From DATGMS01 sp035303945 (GTDB lineage: Bacteria; Bacteroidota; Bacteroidia; Cytophagales; Cyclobacteriaceae): a stretch of DNA of 64,000 bases. Positions 53,600 through 63,277 of this stretch are shown piece after piece. The notes beneath the pieces are model-generated. The model did no database searches and was not told the DNA's origin. It saw nothing but the letters and a program-made list of their open reading frames with translations. Where the stretch lies: NCBI GenBank assembly GCA_035303945.1, contig DATGQZ010000001.1:1-64000 (forward strand), given 5' to 3'. A program made the position numbers and the translations under genes. Positions within the stretch are counted from its first letter, which is position 1; each line of letters opens with the position of its first letter.

Positions 53600-56500
53600 C
53601 TATTGGATAATCAACCTTTTTGTCTCCGACAGTTTGTCCCCCGTAATTTTTACAATGAACACCCCTTTTGAAAATAAGGCTGTGCTAAATGTATAGGTCT
53701 GGTTTAGGGTTTGGGGGTATACCACATCATGCACCACCTTACCCGAAGAACTAATAACCTGGATATTCACATCTTCATACTCTTCCAGGCTGAAGACGAC
53801 GTTAAAAAGATCGAAGGCGGGATTTGGGTATACGGTCGCGTTGCCCATGCCCGGATCAACCGGTTCAGGATTGGCAGAAAGAAACAACTCGATGTTGTCC
53901 AGGTAGAGAGGACGACTTGTGCCATTGGCATGTACTACCTTGAAGGCGATCCTGACCTTATCATTTCCCTCACCTGCGAATGTCGATAGATCTACAAATT
54001 GCCTTGTAAAATCCGCGCTAGAACGAACTGATCCTCCATCTCCAGAGATGGTATTCAGTTCTACATCATCCCTCTTCCACAGTTCCTGATAGGAATACCC
54101 CCCGTCATTACTCACAACCACACTAAACGAAGTATGATCGGTGGAACGAAATCCCGCTCCAGCCCAATTGAAAAACACGCTCGCCTGTGGGGTTTTACTC
54201 AAGTCAAACAAGGGGGAACTAAACCAGTAACTATTGCCCCTTTGGGTGCCTGACAAGGTTAAGACCTGGTTGCTCCCCTCTTCAGGCAAAGCGGTCAACT
54301 CCCAAGAGTCCGCGTCTTGTTCCGGATTGATGCGTATCCAAGGATCGATCCCATTGAGATCATTAAACGTCTGTCGCCAAGGAACAGCAACAATGGAATC
54401 ATCTTTAATATAATGCCATGTCAAGGTGCTGCTACTGCCGGGGTTCTGGTCATAATTGGGGTTGAATACCGTATATTTTACAGCGGTAAAACCATCGCTT
54501 AAGCCCGCATCAATATCATAGACAGCAGACGCTCCTGGACTCAGCGCCGCATCTTCCACTTCAAACGTATCTACAGATCTATTGCCCGCTTCTCGTCGGA
54601 TCATAAAATTTGACACAGGCAGATTGCCTGTGTTGATAACTTCTATACGCTCACCATCCTTTTCACTACTGGTAATAGGTCCGGGATTGACGACTTGAAC
54701 GACTTTTAACTCATAGCGGTACTGTTCCTGCGCGAGGATCTCGATGTCTTTGATATAGAGATTATTGCCATAGCCATTTATGGATACAAAGGCAATTCTG
54801 ATTTCGCCCTCTCCAGCGTACCGGCCGAGATCCACAATTTCGGTACGGAATTGCTGCTCACGGTCCGGAATAAATTTTTCAGAAGTAGATGCAACAGTCT
54901 GCAGCGATTCCCCTGTCTTCCGATATGGGGCATCTAGCAATTCGAAAGTATTCCCGCAGTCTGTGGATACTGCCACCAATAGAGATTCCTGAAAATCAGG
55001 ATTAGGATACGAGCCATAGGCTAATTCAAATTTCAGCTGAGCACCGGGGGCACCAGCAAGGTTGATCCGCGGAGAAATAAAATAATCCAATTCCCCTTGG
55101 GTTTCATAGTCAAAGCCATTGAGATAAATGAGTGTCTGCTGCTGGCCATCCACTGCCACATTCATCCTGCTCCAAGTCACTCCCCCGTCAGCATTCTTGC
55201 GTCCCCACAAGCTGGTGAAATCGTTATTTTTGAATGCATAGGGAAGTGTGATAGCGGGTTGAATCCTCGGATGGGTGATAAGGGTATTGTTGGTAAGATC
55301 ACTATCCGTTGTTCCGTTTACCGAAGTGATCTCGACTTTAAATTCGTTAGAGGCACCGGTCGGCAGCGTAAGTCGGTCAAAAGAGAGCGTTGTCTTTTCT
55401 CCGGGCTGAAGATTTACCGAAAAATTTCTGCGCTGCAAATTTTGTCCGTTCAAACTGATCGCTAACTGGGCGGAAGTGACAGGATTGCTGCCCACATTCA
55501 GGATGGTAATCTGTGGCAATACATTGGGCTCGCAAATAAAATCCTGTGGGTTGACGATTGCTTGAACAGCCAAGTCATTCGCAAGCAAGTTGGGCGCCTG
55601 CGTAGCCCGACCGTTTACCAAGGAAGCCCTTCTCGGACTAAAATTCAATACCACATCCATCCTTTCCACCTGCCCTTGGGTAAATAGGCTCATACAACGA
55701 TCTGGGGTGTAATCCATAAAATTTTCGACCATGTCCCTTGACTCACAGGTGAATCTAGGGGAAGTAAGGCAGCTATTATTGGCCATCCCTTGATTAGGTG
55801 TGTCTTCAACAAAATCGTCTGCATCACAGCCTCCGTCGCCCCAGATATGCCTCAATCCGAAGTAATGACCAATTTCGTGCGTAGCTGTACGCCCACCTGA
55901 ATTATTCGATGCATTTCCGCCTGTCCCAAACATCCGGTAGTCGATGGTTACTCCATCGGTCTCACGCGTAGCTGGTGGAAAGTCAAGACCGGGAAGCTCT
56001 TCTGAAATGGGAAAAGCAGAATAGCCCAAATAAGGCGCCTGCAACGGTACGACCCATATGTTCATATACTCCTCTGGGGGCCAAAGCGCCAGCTGCCCGA
56101 TGAGCGCATCATCATCAGGGGTATAAACGCTCTTCGATCCGGCTACACGGTTAACACCATTGGTCGGCAGGCCGTTTGGATCCTGCTTGGCAAGTACGAA
56201 TTCGATATTTGCTGAAGCCGCTAGATTTGCAAACTCGTCAGGGGTATTGTTGGCATCAGGGTTCTGCCGCGAGTAATCCTGGTTAAGTATATCGATTTGA
56301 GCTTGTATCTGGGAAAAAGGAATGTTAGCACCTTCCCCTTCCGGCGTGCCATTGTGAATCACATGAACAACAACCGGTATTTGTCTCTTGCCATTTGCTT
56401 GGGTACGGAAGCGGTGGGGATTTCTTCGCATATCCCGCTTTCTATCCTGAAGCCAAACCTCAAAATATTCCCGCGAGCCGTAAATGCCCAGTCGGTCTTG

Positions 56501-56659
56501 CTGTTTTTGTTCTATATAAGTTGCTGCACATTTTTCTAAAAAGAGTTGGCCATCGGCAACAGGTGCAGCCTGCTGAGCTATAGCAAGGGATACCCAACCG
56601 TAAACAAAGAAAAAGGATAAGACGAATCTTATCCTAGTTATACAAGACATGTTTTTCAT
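53600..56659 (-). CDS. Secreted M43 (pappalysin-like) metalloprotease with type IX sorting domain
   Basis: About 1019 residues from the ATG at 56659, which gives a compact signal peptide (MKNMSC then a hydrophobic run and AQQ). An ATG at 56686 overlaps the preceding stop and is an alternative by translational coupling. The zinc site HEIGHYFGLRH lies near 261-271, and the Met-turn FMDYTPDRCMS follows, as in the M43 family. After it come two or more jelly-roll domains with repeats of the type YSYQELWKRDD, and a C-terminal type A sorting domain (VYPNPAFDLFNV...GVFIVKI). It digests proteins outside the cell. The upstream Fe-S genes are probably unrelated in function. Confidence 0.88.
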   Translation of the reverse strand: MKNMSCITRIRFVLSFFFVYGWVSLAIAQQAAPVADGQLFLEKCAATYIEQKQQDRLGIYGSREYFEVWLQDRKRDMRRNPHRFRTQANGKRQIPVVVHVIHNGTPEGEGANIPFSQIQAQIDILNQDYSRQNPDANNTPDEFANLAASANIEFVLAKQDPNGLPTNGVNRVAGSKSVYTPDDDALIGQLALWPPEEYMNIWVVPLQAPYLGYSAFPISEELPGLDFPPATRETDGVTIDYRMFGTGGNASNNSGGRTATHEIGHYFGLRHIWGDGGCDADDFVEDTPNQGMANNSCLTSPRFTCESRDMVENFMDYTPDRCMSLFTQGQVERMDVVLNFSPRRASLVNGRATQAPNLLANDLAVQAIVNPQDFICEPNVLPQITILNVGSNPVTSAQLAISLNGQNLQRRNFSVNLQPGEKTTLSFDRLTLPTGASNEFKVEITSVNGTTDSDLTNNTLITHPRIQPAITLPYAFKNNDFTSLWGRKNADGGVTWSRMNVAVDGQQQTLIYLNGFDYETQGELDYFISPRINLAGAPGAQLKFELAYGSYPNPDFQESLLVAVSTDCGNTFELLDAPYRKTGESLQTVASTSEKFIPDREQQFRTEIVDLGRYAGEGEIRIAFVSINGYGNNLYIKDIEILAQEQYRYELKVVQVVNPGPITSSEKDGERIEVINTGNLPVSNFMIRREAGNRSVDTFEVEDAALSPGASAVYDIDAGLSDGFTAVKYTVFNPNYDQNPGSSSTLTWHYIKDDSIVAVPWRQTFNDLNGIDPWIRINPEQDADSWELTALPEEGSNQVLTLSGTQRGNSYWFSSPLFDLSKTPQASVFFNWAGAGFRSTDHTSFSVVVSNDGGYSYQELWKRDDVELNTISGDGGSVRSSADFTRQFVDLSTFAGEGNDKVRIAFKVVHANGTSRPLYLDNIELFLSANPEPVDPGMGNATVYPNPAFDLFNVVFSLEEYEDVNIQVISSSGKVVHDVVYPQTLNQTYTFSTALFSKGVFIVKITGDKLSETKRLIIQ

Positions 56660-56682
56660 GTACGAAAATCCAATTAGGCCAT

Positions 56683-56931
56683 TCATGCAACCTCTACATT
56701 GATCGCAACCACTTTTTTAATTTCCGGAATGACCTTTTTGATGGCTTCCTCTACTCCTGCTTTTAAGGTCATCGTGGACATGGGACAAGAACCACAATTC
56801 CCAAGCAATTCAAGTTTCAATATCATATCATCCGTTAGATCAATGACCCTCACATTGCCTCCATCAGCCTCTAAGTAAGGCCGGATATTGTCCAACGCCT
56901 CCTCTATCTGTATTTTATAATTCTCTAACAT
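56683..56931 (-). CDS. NifU-like (Nfu) Fe-S scaffold domain protein
   Basis: 82 residues comprising only the NifU C-terminal domain. The cluster-binding CxxC is GNCGSCPMS (Cys46 and Cys49); ADGGNVRVI near 22-30 is typical. It carries a 4Fe-4S cluster for delivery to target proteins. It starts 11 bases after the Mrp-type ATPase, a common pair, and its stop overlaps a possible ATG of the protease gene. Confidence 0.93.
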   Translation of the reverse strand: MLENYKIQIEEALDNIRPYLEADGGNVRVIDLTDDMILKLELLGNCGSCPMSTMTLKAGVEEAIKKVIPEIKKVVAINVEVA

Positions 56932-56942
56932 TATCTTTATGC

Positions 56943-58037
56943 TTATGCTTTTATCTGTACTACCGCTGTTTTTGCTTTTTCAGCATTCCTGATGGCAACC
57001 TGCCGCGCGAGGTTTTCTGCCAAGCGCGCAAAGGCATTGGCAGTCACTCCCTGTGTTAAGACTGCAGGATATCCCGTATCTCCGCTTTCCCTGATGCTTT
57101 GTACAATAGGAATTTCTCCCAGAAAGGGAACCTCATATTTTTCAGAGAGCTTTCTCCCGCCCTCTTTGCCAAACAGATAATACTTATTATCAGGCAGTTC
57201 GTCCGGCGTAAAATAAGCCATATTTTCCACAACACCTAGAATGGGAACATTTATTTGAGGCTGCTTAAACATGGATAAGCCTCTGGACGCATCTGCTAAC
57301 GCTACCTTCTGCGGAGTTGAAACAATGACAGCACCCGTCACCGGCACTGTCTGAACCATGGTAAGGTGAATGTCGGAAGTTCCTGGAGGCAGATCCAGCA
57401 ACAAATAATCAAGCGCTCCCCAATCCACATCGGCTATAAATTGACGCAAAGCGGAGCTGGCCATGGGACCTCTCCATACTACTGCGCTGTCTGCCGGCGT
57501 AAGAAAACCAATAGACATCAACTTTACCCCGTATTGTTCTATAGGGAGAATAATATTTTTACCTTCTTCTTGTTTTACGGCGGGTTGTTCTCCTTCAACA
57601 TTGAACATGGTTGGCACAGAAGGGCCAGAGATATCTGCATCAATCAATCCCACTTTGGCACCTGTTTGTGCCAAAGCAACCGCCAAATTAGCAGCAACCG
57701 TAGATTTACCTACACCGCCTTTGCCTGAGGCAACAGCAATAATGTTTTTTACATCAGGTAAAAGTTGTGCGCCCAACCTTGCGGAAGAAACGTTGGAGGT
57801 CATGAAAATATCCAGATCAATATCCTCACCAAACTCTTTTTCTAAAGCTCCCACACAATTGCTTTTTATTAGCTCTTTGAGTGGACAGGCCGGCGTAGTA
57901 AGTACTACTTTAAAAGCTATTTTATTTCCTTCAATGGCAACATCCTGAATCATGTTTAAGGTGACCAAATCCCGCTTTAAATCGGGATCTTCTACCGTTG
58001 ACAATGCCTTCAGCACCCTTTCCTTGCTTATATCCAT
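56943..58037 (-). CDS. Mrp/ApbC-type P-loop ATPase (Fe-S carrier family)
   Basis: 364 residues from the ATG at 58037 (MDISKERVLK); the ATG at 58082 lies upstream of the -7 element at 58072-58079 and is rejected. An N-terminal MIP18 domain (VEDPDLKRDLV near 15-25) precedes the ParA/MinD-like ATPase with ASGKGGVGKSTVAANLA near 103-119, DADISGPSVP and LLLDLPPGTSD. Family members carry and transfer Fe-S clusters. The usual C-terminal CxxC that bridges the cluster is replaced by NMAYFTPDELPDNKYY, without cysteines. The adjacent NifU-like protein could supply the cluster site. It does not belong to the Mrp antiporter despite the shared name. Confidence 0.92.
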   Translation of the reverse strand: MDISKERVLKALSTVEDPDLKRDLVTLNMIQDVAIEGNKIAFKVVLTTPACPLKELIKSNCVGALEKEFGEDIDLDIFMTSNVSSARLGAQLLPDVKNIIAVASGKGGVGKSTVAANLAVALAQTGAKVGLIDADISGPSVPTMFNVEGEQPAVKQEEGKNIILPIEQYGVKLMSIGFLTPADSAVVWRGPMASSALRQFIADVDWGALDYLLLDLPPGTSDIHLTMVQTVPVTGAVIVSTPQKVALADASRGLSMFKQPQINVPILGVVENMAYFTPDELPDNKYYLFGKEGGRKLSEKYEVPFLGEIPIVQSIRESGDTGYPAVLTQGVTANAFARLAENLARQVAIRNAEKAKTAVVQIKA

Positions 58038-58071
58038 TATTTCGTATTTAGAGGCATCTTGCTTTATGTGA

Positions 58072-58079
58072 CAAAAATA
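58072..58079 (-). promoter_or_regulatory. -7 promoter element for the Mrp/ApbC gene
   Basis: On the minus strand TATTTTTG, identical to the ffh element and a perfect TAnnTTTG. It lies 35 bases before the ATG at 58037 and overlaps the region of the alternative ATG at 58082, which it excludes. No -33 match at 19-21 bases was found. Confidence 0.6.
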
Positions 58080-58190
58080 CAAAAATGATTGGAGACGCCT
58101 ACCCTTCTATACAATCTTGGCCTTATTTTAGTTGCACCTTTGTCTGAAAAACGCAGTTGATTGTAAGACAATCCACTAAACCACAAAGCC

Positions 58191-58388
58191 ATGGAAGAAA
58201 AGACAGAAATAAGCCTACACCTACCTGAAGACCTACTGGTACCAAAAGGAGATGCCATGTTTATCAAACTCAAAGACCATGTAAAGCATGGAGGTAAGGT
58301 TAGAATTTATATTAAAGATCAGGAGGAGAAGGTTGTCGATACAGAAGAGGAGCTGTTTGAAATAACCACTCCTTACATCAACCAGTAG
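58191..58388 (+). CDS. Small conserved hypothetical protein
   Basis: 65 residues with no signal peptide. The sequence is charged (many Glu and Lys) and likely folds as a small alpha/beta domain: LHLPEDLLVPKGDAMFIKLKDHVKHGGKVRIYIKD is the core, followed by an acidic segment. I do not recognise a family. The gene lies between the divergent mrp gene and dnaG, on the same strand as dnaG and 104 bases before it. Coding use of Lys and Glu codons and the single clear frame favour a real gene. Confidence 0.6.
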   Translation: MEEKTEISLHLPEDLLVPKGDAMFIKLKDHVKHGGKVRIYIKDQEEKVVDTEEELFEITTPYINQ

Positions 58389-58466
58389 CAGCCCATTTTT
58401 TTTATTGCGCTTCATGCGTCGGGCTGAATGCTGCGCTCCAGGAGAAAGTAATTGTGCGGAAATCCT

Positions 58467-58474
58467 TACCTTTG
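58467..58474 (+). promoter_or_regulatory. -7 promoter element of dnaG
   Basis: TACCTTTG is a perfect TAnnTTTG, the same octamer as at the cold-shock gene. It is 19 bases before the ATG at 58493, implying a very short leader. No good -33 element was found. Confidence 0.55.
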
Positions 58475-58492
58475 AGGATCTCTTAAAAGAAA

Positions 58493-60418
58493 ATGGGCAT
58501 CAGCAGAATCACTACGGAAAAAGTCAGGGAGCGGGCGGACATTGAGGACGTGGTAAATGATTATGTGCCTCTAAAGAAACGTGGGCAAAACCTATGGGCC
58601 TGCTGTCCTTTCCACCATGAAAAGTCTCCTTCATTTTCTGTATCCCCGGTAAAGCAGTTTTACAAGTGCTTTGGCTGCGGCAAGGCAGGGGATGCAATCC
58701 AGTTCATCATGGATATAGAGGGCATAGGATTTAATGAAGCCATCCGACACCTGGCCAACAAATACGGCATTGAGGTAGAAGAAGAGACTGCTCCTACGCC
58801 AGAGTTGGTGCAAGCTTACAATGAACGCGAAAGCCTTTACATTGCTTTGGGATTTGCAAAAGATTTTTTTGTCGAAAATCTAAGTACAGATGAAGGCAAG
58901 GCAGTGGGACTGAGCTATTTTATAGAAAGAGGCTTTACTCCCAAAATTATAGAGAAATTTGATCTTGGCTATGCGCTCGATGGCTGGGATTATATGCTGA
59001 AAGCAGCTAAGGCTGCTGGCTTTAAAGAAGACATTCTGCTGAAAGCCGGTTTAGTCCTTGAAAAAGAAGGCGATGCCTCCAGGCTTTATGATCGCTTTAG
59101 AAACCGGGTAATTTTTACGATCCATAACCTGGGCGGCAAACCGATCGGCTTTGGTGCCAGGATCCTGAAACAGGACAAGAAACAACCAAAATACATTAAT
59201 TCGCCTGAAACTGAAGTCTACCACAAGAGCGACGTGCTATATGGCATGTTTCAGGCAAAACAAGCCATGCGGCAGATGGACAACTGCTACTTGGTGGAAG
59301 GCTATACCGATGTCATTTCCCTGCATTTATCGGGCATAGAAAACGTAGTTGCTTCGTCGGGTACATCATTGACAGAAAACCAGATCAAGCTGATCAAGCG
59401 TTTCACAGACAATGTTACGGTGCTATACGATGGAGATCCTGCCGGGATCAAAGCATCCCTTAGGGGCATTGACATGTTGCTGGAAGGGGGACTTAATGTT
59501 AAAGCGGTCGTTTTCCCAGAGGGGGAAGACCCCGACAGCTATTCCCGGAAAGTAGGTTCACAGACTTTTAAAAATTACCTGCAGGAACAGGCAAAGGACT
59601 TTCTTTCGTTCAAAATTGCCCTCTATGCAAAAGAAATAGAGACCGATCCCATTCAGCGGGCAGAAGTTACCCGTCAGGTCATCCAAAGTATAGGCAAAAT
59701 ACCGGACCCGCTGATCAGGGCAGCATATATTAAAGAAACATCGAAGCTATTGGAGGTCGAAGAGGATGTTATCCATATCGAACTCAACAAGCTACTTTTC
59801 AAAAAGAAGAAAGATCATTTCTCTAAACCAGTAGATGGAGTACCGGAAAGCCCGCTGGAAGACCTGCTGCCTCAGGCAAAGAAGGAAGGCCTTTCTTCTG
59901 CCAAACTGCTCGCGCTTTCAGAAAAGGAAACCCTGCGCTTGTTGATCAACTATGGCTTTGAAAAACTTGCTGAAGATTTACATGTCTGTGACTATTTGTT
60001 GCAAGAAGTTCAAGACCTGGAGTTTGCCACGCCGGTGTACCAACGGATTTTAGCAGCTTATAAAAGCGCCCTCGAAAATGGTATCCTTCCAGATATTAAC
60101 TACTTCCTGGGAATGAATGATGCGGAGATTAAGCGGGAAGTGATTGATTTGATTACCATGGCCCACGAAATTTCACCAAACTGGGAAAAACGTCATTTGA
60201 TTTTTACTAACAAAGAACAGGATAATCTGTCTAAAGCAGTCTACGAAGGCGTGCTGAGGCTAAAGCGAAGGGTTGTCAAAAAGCTGCTGGATGAGGCAAT
60301 GAACAAAGTAAAGGAAGCCAAGGAGGAGGAAGTAGAAGGGCTTTTGGCAATCTACATGGAGCTTAAAAACTACCAAGTGGACATTGATCGTCAGCTGGGG
60401 ACGGTAATCTCTCACTAA
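58493..60418 (+). CDS. dnaG: DNA primase
   Basis: 641 residues. It makes RNA primers at the replication fork. The N-terminal zinc domain has CCPFHHEKSPSFSVSP and YKCFGCGKAGD near 40-68; the catalytic TOPRIM part shows VEGYTDVI near 265 and YDGDPAGIKAS near 310; the C-terminal DnaB-binding region is poorly conserved as usual. Length is normal. It lies alone, followed by a weak hairpin and ribBA. Confidence 0.97.
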   Translation: MGISRITTEKVRERADIEDVVNDYVPLKKRGQNLWACCPFHHEKSPSFSVSPVKQFYKCFGCGKAGDAIQFIMDIEGIGFNEAIRHLANKYGIEVEEETAPTPELVQAYNERESLYIALGFAKDFFVENLSTDEGKAVGLSYFIERGFTPKIIEKFDLGYALDGWDYMLKAAKAAGFKEDILLKAGLVLEKEGDASRLYDRFRNRVIFTIHNLGGKPIGFGARILKQDKKQPKYINSPETEVYHKSDVLYGMFQAKQAMRQMDNCYLVEGYTDVISLHLSGIENVVASSGTSLTENQIKLIKRFTDNVTVLYDGDPAGIKASLRGIDMLLEGGLNVKAVVFPEGEDPDSYSRKVGSQTFKNYLQEQAKDFLSFKIALYAKEIETDPIQRAEVTRQVIQSIGKIPDPLIRAAYIKETSKLLEVEEDVIHIELNKLLFKKKKDHFSKPVDGVPESPLEDLLPQAKKEGLSSAKLLALSEKETLRLLINYGFEKLAEDLHVCDYLLQEVQDLEFATPVYQRILAAYKSALENGILPDINYFLGMNDAEIKREVIDLITMAHEISPNWEKRHLIFTNKEQDNLSKAVYEGVLRLKRRVVKKLLDEAMNKVKEAKEEEVEGLLAIYMELKNYQVDIDRQLGTVISH

Positions 60419-60499
60419 GAAAACTAAAACCATGCTGTTTCGGTTTTAGTGGATAAAGAATGTAATTTCGCATTCCATTTTGATCATTGAATTTTACAT

Positions 60500-61735
60500 A
60501 TGGCTGAAGAAATTAAACTCAATAGCATAGAGGAAGCAATTGAAGCAATAAGAAAAGGAGAAACCATCATTGTCGTGGATGATGAAGACAGAGAAAATGA
60601 GGGGGACTTTGTGTGTGCTGCAGAAAAAGTGACTCCCGAAATCATCAACTTCATGGCCACCCATGGCAGAGGCTTAATTTGCGCTCCTCTTATAGAAGAT
60701 CGTTGTGAAGAACTGGGGCTGGAACTGATGGTGGGAAGAAATACCGCGGCTTATGAGACCCCTTTTACCATATCTGTTGATTTGATTGGTCATGGTTGTA
60801 CTACAGGAATTTCTGCCAGCGACCGCTCAAAAACTATTAAGGCACTGATCGATCCCAACATTAAGCCTGAAGAATTGGGCAAACCTGGGCATATTTTCCC
60901 TTTAAAGGCAAAACGAGGCGGGGTGCTCCGTCGTGCCGGACACACAGAGGCGGCAATGGATCTCGCCAGATTGGCGGGTCTTTATCCGGCAGGTGTTTTA
61001 GTGGAAATCATGAACGAGGATGGCACGATGGCACGCCTTCCAGATCTTGTGGAAGTTGCCAAACGGTTCGATCTGAAATTGGTATCCATCAAAGATCTTA
61101 TTGCTTACCGACTGAAGCACGAATCGCTTATCAAGCGCGAAATCGGCGTGGATATGCCTACGCAATGGGGTAATTTTGACATGATCGCCTTCCGCCAGAC
61201 CAATACCGATGACCTTCATCTGGCATTGATCAAAGGTGAATGGAAGGAGGACGAACCAGTGATGGTCAGGGTGCATTCTTCCTGCATCACGGGCGACATC
61301 TTTGGTTCTTGTAGATGTGACTGCGGCCCTCAGCTCCACAAGGCCATGGAACTGGTCGAGAAGGAAGGGAAAGGCGTTATCCTCTATATGAATCAGGAAG
61401 GTAGGGGCATTGGCTTACTCAACAAACTGAAAGCCTACAAGTTGCAGGAACAGGGAATGGATACGGTTCAGGCCAACTTAGCCTTGGGTTTTCCTATGGA
61501 TAAGCGGGATTATGGCGTAGGTGCTCAGATATTAAGAGATCTGGGTATTTCCAAGTTGCGATTGATGACCAACAACCCTACTAAAAGGGCTGGGCTCCTA
61601 GGCTACGGTTTAGAAATCGTGGAGACGGTACCGCTAGAAATATATCCCAATGCCCATAACGAAAAGTATCTTACCACCAAAAGAGATAAGATGGGCCACA
61701 ATATCCTCCAATCCGCCGTCAACAAACTCAAATAA
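60500..61735 (+). CDS. ribBA: Bifunctional DHBP synthase / GTP cyclohydrolase II
   Basis: 411 residues. The N-terminal half (1-205) is 3,4-dihydroxy-2-butanone 4-phosphate synthase with DDEDRENEGDFVCAAE near 26-41, ATHGRGLIC and LRRAGHTEAA. The C-terminal half is GTP cyclohydrolase II with the zinc-binding run SSCITGDIFGSCRCDCGPQL near 256-275 and NQEGRGIGLLNK. Together they make both precursors of riboflavin. No FMN riboswitch was found in the 80-base spacer before it, so control by that route is unlikely. Confidence 0.96.
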   Translation: MAEEIKLNSIEEAIEAIRKGETIIVVDDEDRENEGDFVCAAEKVTPEIINFMATHGRGLICAPLIEDRCEELGLELMVGRNTAAYETPFTISVDLIGHGCTTGISASDRSKTIKALIDPNIKPEELGKPGHIFPLKAKRGGVLRRAGHTEAAMDLARLAGLYPAGVLVEIMNEDGTMARLPDLVEVAKRFDLKLVSIKDLIAYRLKHESLIKREIGVDMPTQWGNFDMIAFRQTNTDDLHLALIKGEWKEDEPVMVRVHSSCITGDIFGSCRCDCGPQLHKAMELVEKEGKGVILYMNQEGRGIGLLNKLKAYKLQEQGMDTVQANLALGFPMDKRDYGVGAQILRDLGISKLRLMTNNPTKRAGLLGYGLEIVETVPLEIYPNAHNEKYLTTKRDKMGHNILQSAVNKLK

Positions 61736-61831
61736 TTGGTTATTATAAAAGCTTATTCTCTTTCATTATAAAAAAGGGAATTTGTCAACATTTGGCTAAT
61801 TTCGTTCGTTACGTCTATAGGAAATAAATTT

Positions 61832-62482
61832 ATGGAGATGAGAAAGATATTTGCCCTAATAATAACCTTGTTTATGGTCGGATCCTTGGCGCAAGCTCAA
61901 GATTTTCCTTCCCAAATATGGCATCAGGGTAAGGTTTTCCTTACTACTGGTGAAATAGCTGAGGGTAAGGTGAAATATGACTTAGAAGCCAATGTGGTAC
62001 AGGTACATCGGGAAGGCATTGAAACATTCAGTGCTACAACTGTCGACCATTTCGAAATTTTCGATGAATACTATGGAGGGATAAGGACATTTTACAGTTT
62101 GCCGTATGCTATCAATTCGGATTATAAAGTACCGATCTTTTTTGAATTGTTGGTGCAAGGCGATGAAATCACCCTGCTGTGCAGGGAATATATCACTACT
62201 GACGCCCGCGGCATGCGGAGAGGCATGTATTATCCTATGTACATGAACCCCATGTATGGGATGCCCATGATGGCATCTTCAAGGCTTGCATTTGACTTTT
62301 ATTTCTTGGAAGACACCGGGATTAAAAAATACAGCCAAAAGAAAAAAGAACTTTTCGAAATTATGGATGACAAGACGGATGAGTTGAAACTCTTTATCCG
62401 AAAAAACAGACTGTCCCATGACAAGCGCGGTGATTTATTGAGAATCACTGCCTATTACAATCAGTTAAAACAACAATCTTAA
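61832..62482 (+). CDS. Exported protein of unknown function
   Basis: 216 residues. A Sec signal (MEMRKIF, hydrophobic run, cleavage after LAQA near 23) precedes a body of beta strands (GKVFLTTGEIAEGKVKYD, NVVQVHREG) and a Met/Tyr/Gly/Pro-rich turn near 127-150 (RRGMYYPMYMNPMYGMPMM). The rest is helical and basic. I do not recognise the family. The ATG at 61838 is an alternative start. It is immediately followed by surE with no spacing, so co-translation is likely. Confidence 0.75.
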   Translation: MEMRKIFALIITLFMVGSLAQAQDFPSQIWHQGKVFLTTGEIAEGKVKYDLEANVVQVHREGIETFSATTVDHFEIFDEYYGGIRTFYSLPYAINSDYKVPIFFELLVQGDEITLLCREYITTDARGMRRGMYYPMYMNPMYGMPMMASSRLAFDFYFLEDTGIKKYSQKKKELFEIMDDKTDELKLFIRKNRLSHDKRGDLLRITAYYNQLKQQS

Positions 62483-63268
62483 ATGTCGAAACCCCTTATT
62501 TTAGTCTCGAATGACGATGGGATTACCTCCCGCGGCATTCGGGTATTGGTTACAGTCATGCAAAGGCTGGGTGATGTCATCGTGGTAGCGCCTGACGGCC
62601 CCCAATCTGGAACTGGCCATGCGATTACCATTGGCAACACCTTAAGACTCACAGAAGAAGATATATTTGAAGATGTGGTAGCTTACAAATCCAGTGGTAC
62701 ACCGGCGGATTGCGTCAAGCTCGCCAAGTTTCATGTGCTCAAGGATAGGAAGCCGGATTTAATTGTCAGTGGGATCAACCACGGCAGCAATACCTCCATC
62801 AGCGTCCTTTATTCCGGTACTATGTCCGCCGCCATTGAAGGAGCTATAGAGGGCTATCCCTCTATTGGCTTTAGCCTTTGTGACTTTAGCGCACAGGCTG
62901 ATTTCAGCCATATTGAAGAATGGGTTTATAAAATCGCCAAGCAGGTTCTTGAAAACGGCATGCCTAAAGGAGTGGCACTTAATGTCAATTTCCCTCCTAA
63001 GCGAAACGAACCCATAAAAGGAGTAAAAGTATGCCGTCAAGCCCGTGCGAAGTGGCAGGAAGAATTTGAGGAGCGATTCGATCCGAACGGCAGACGGTAT
63101 TTCTGGCTAGCCGGTAACTTTGTCAATTTTGATAAGGGGGAAGACAATGATGAATGGGCCATTGCCAACAACTATGCCTCTATCGTTCCTTGCCAATTTG
63201 ATATGACCGCCCATCATGCCATTTCTCAGATCAATGATGATTGGAATTGGGAGGAATTAAAACATTAA
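62483..63268 (+). CDS. surE: 5'/3'-nucleotidase SurE
   Basis: 261 residues. A survival nucleotidase that removes phosphate from nucleoside monophosphates. VSNDDG near 8-13 binds the metal, PDGPQSGTGHAIT near 37-49 and SGINHGSN near 94-101 are the family motifs, and SGTMSAAIEGA follows. Length is typical. The start codon directly follows the preceding stop. A bidirectional terminator follows. Confidence 0.95.
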   Translation: MSKPLILVSNDDGITSRGIRVLVTVMQRLGDVIVVAPDGPQSGTGHAITIGNTLRLTEEDIFEDVVAYKSSGTPADCVKLAKFHVLKDRKPDLIVSGINHGSNTSISVLYSGTMSAAIEGAIEGYPSIGFSLCDFSAQADFSHIEEWVYKIAKQVLENGMPKGVALNVNFPPKRNEPIKGVKVCRQARAKWQEEFEERFDPNGRRYFWLAGNFVNFDKGEDNDEWAIANNYASIVPCQFDMTAHHAISQINDDWNWEELKH

Positions 63269-63277
63269 TGCAAGCAA

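Noticed and set aside
57463..57948. Open frame of 161 codons on the plus strand
   Set aside because: It lies entirely opposite the mrp/apbC gene and has no recognisable protein features; it is a shadow frame.
60423..60450. Hairpin ACTAAAACC/GGTTTTAGT after dnaG as a terminator
   Set aside because: A 9-bp AT-rich stem with a 10-base loop and no T-run; not strong enough to call.
60419..60499. FMN riboswitch before ribBA
   Set aside because: The spacer is only 81 bases and lacks the conserved AGGAUAUG-type core.
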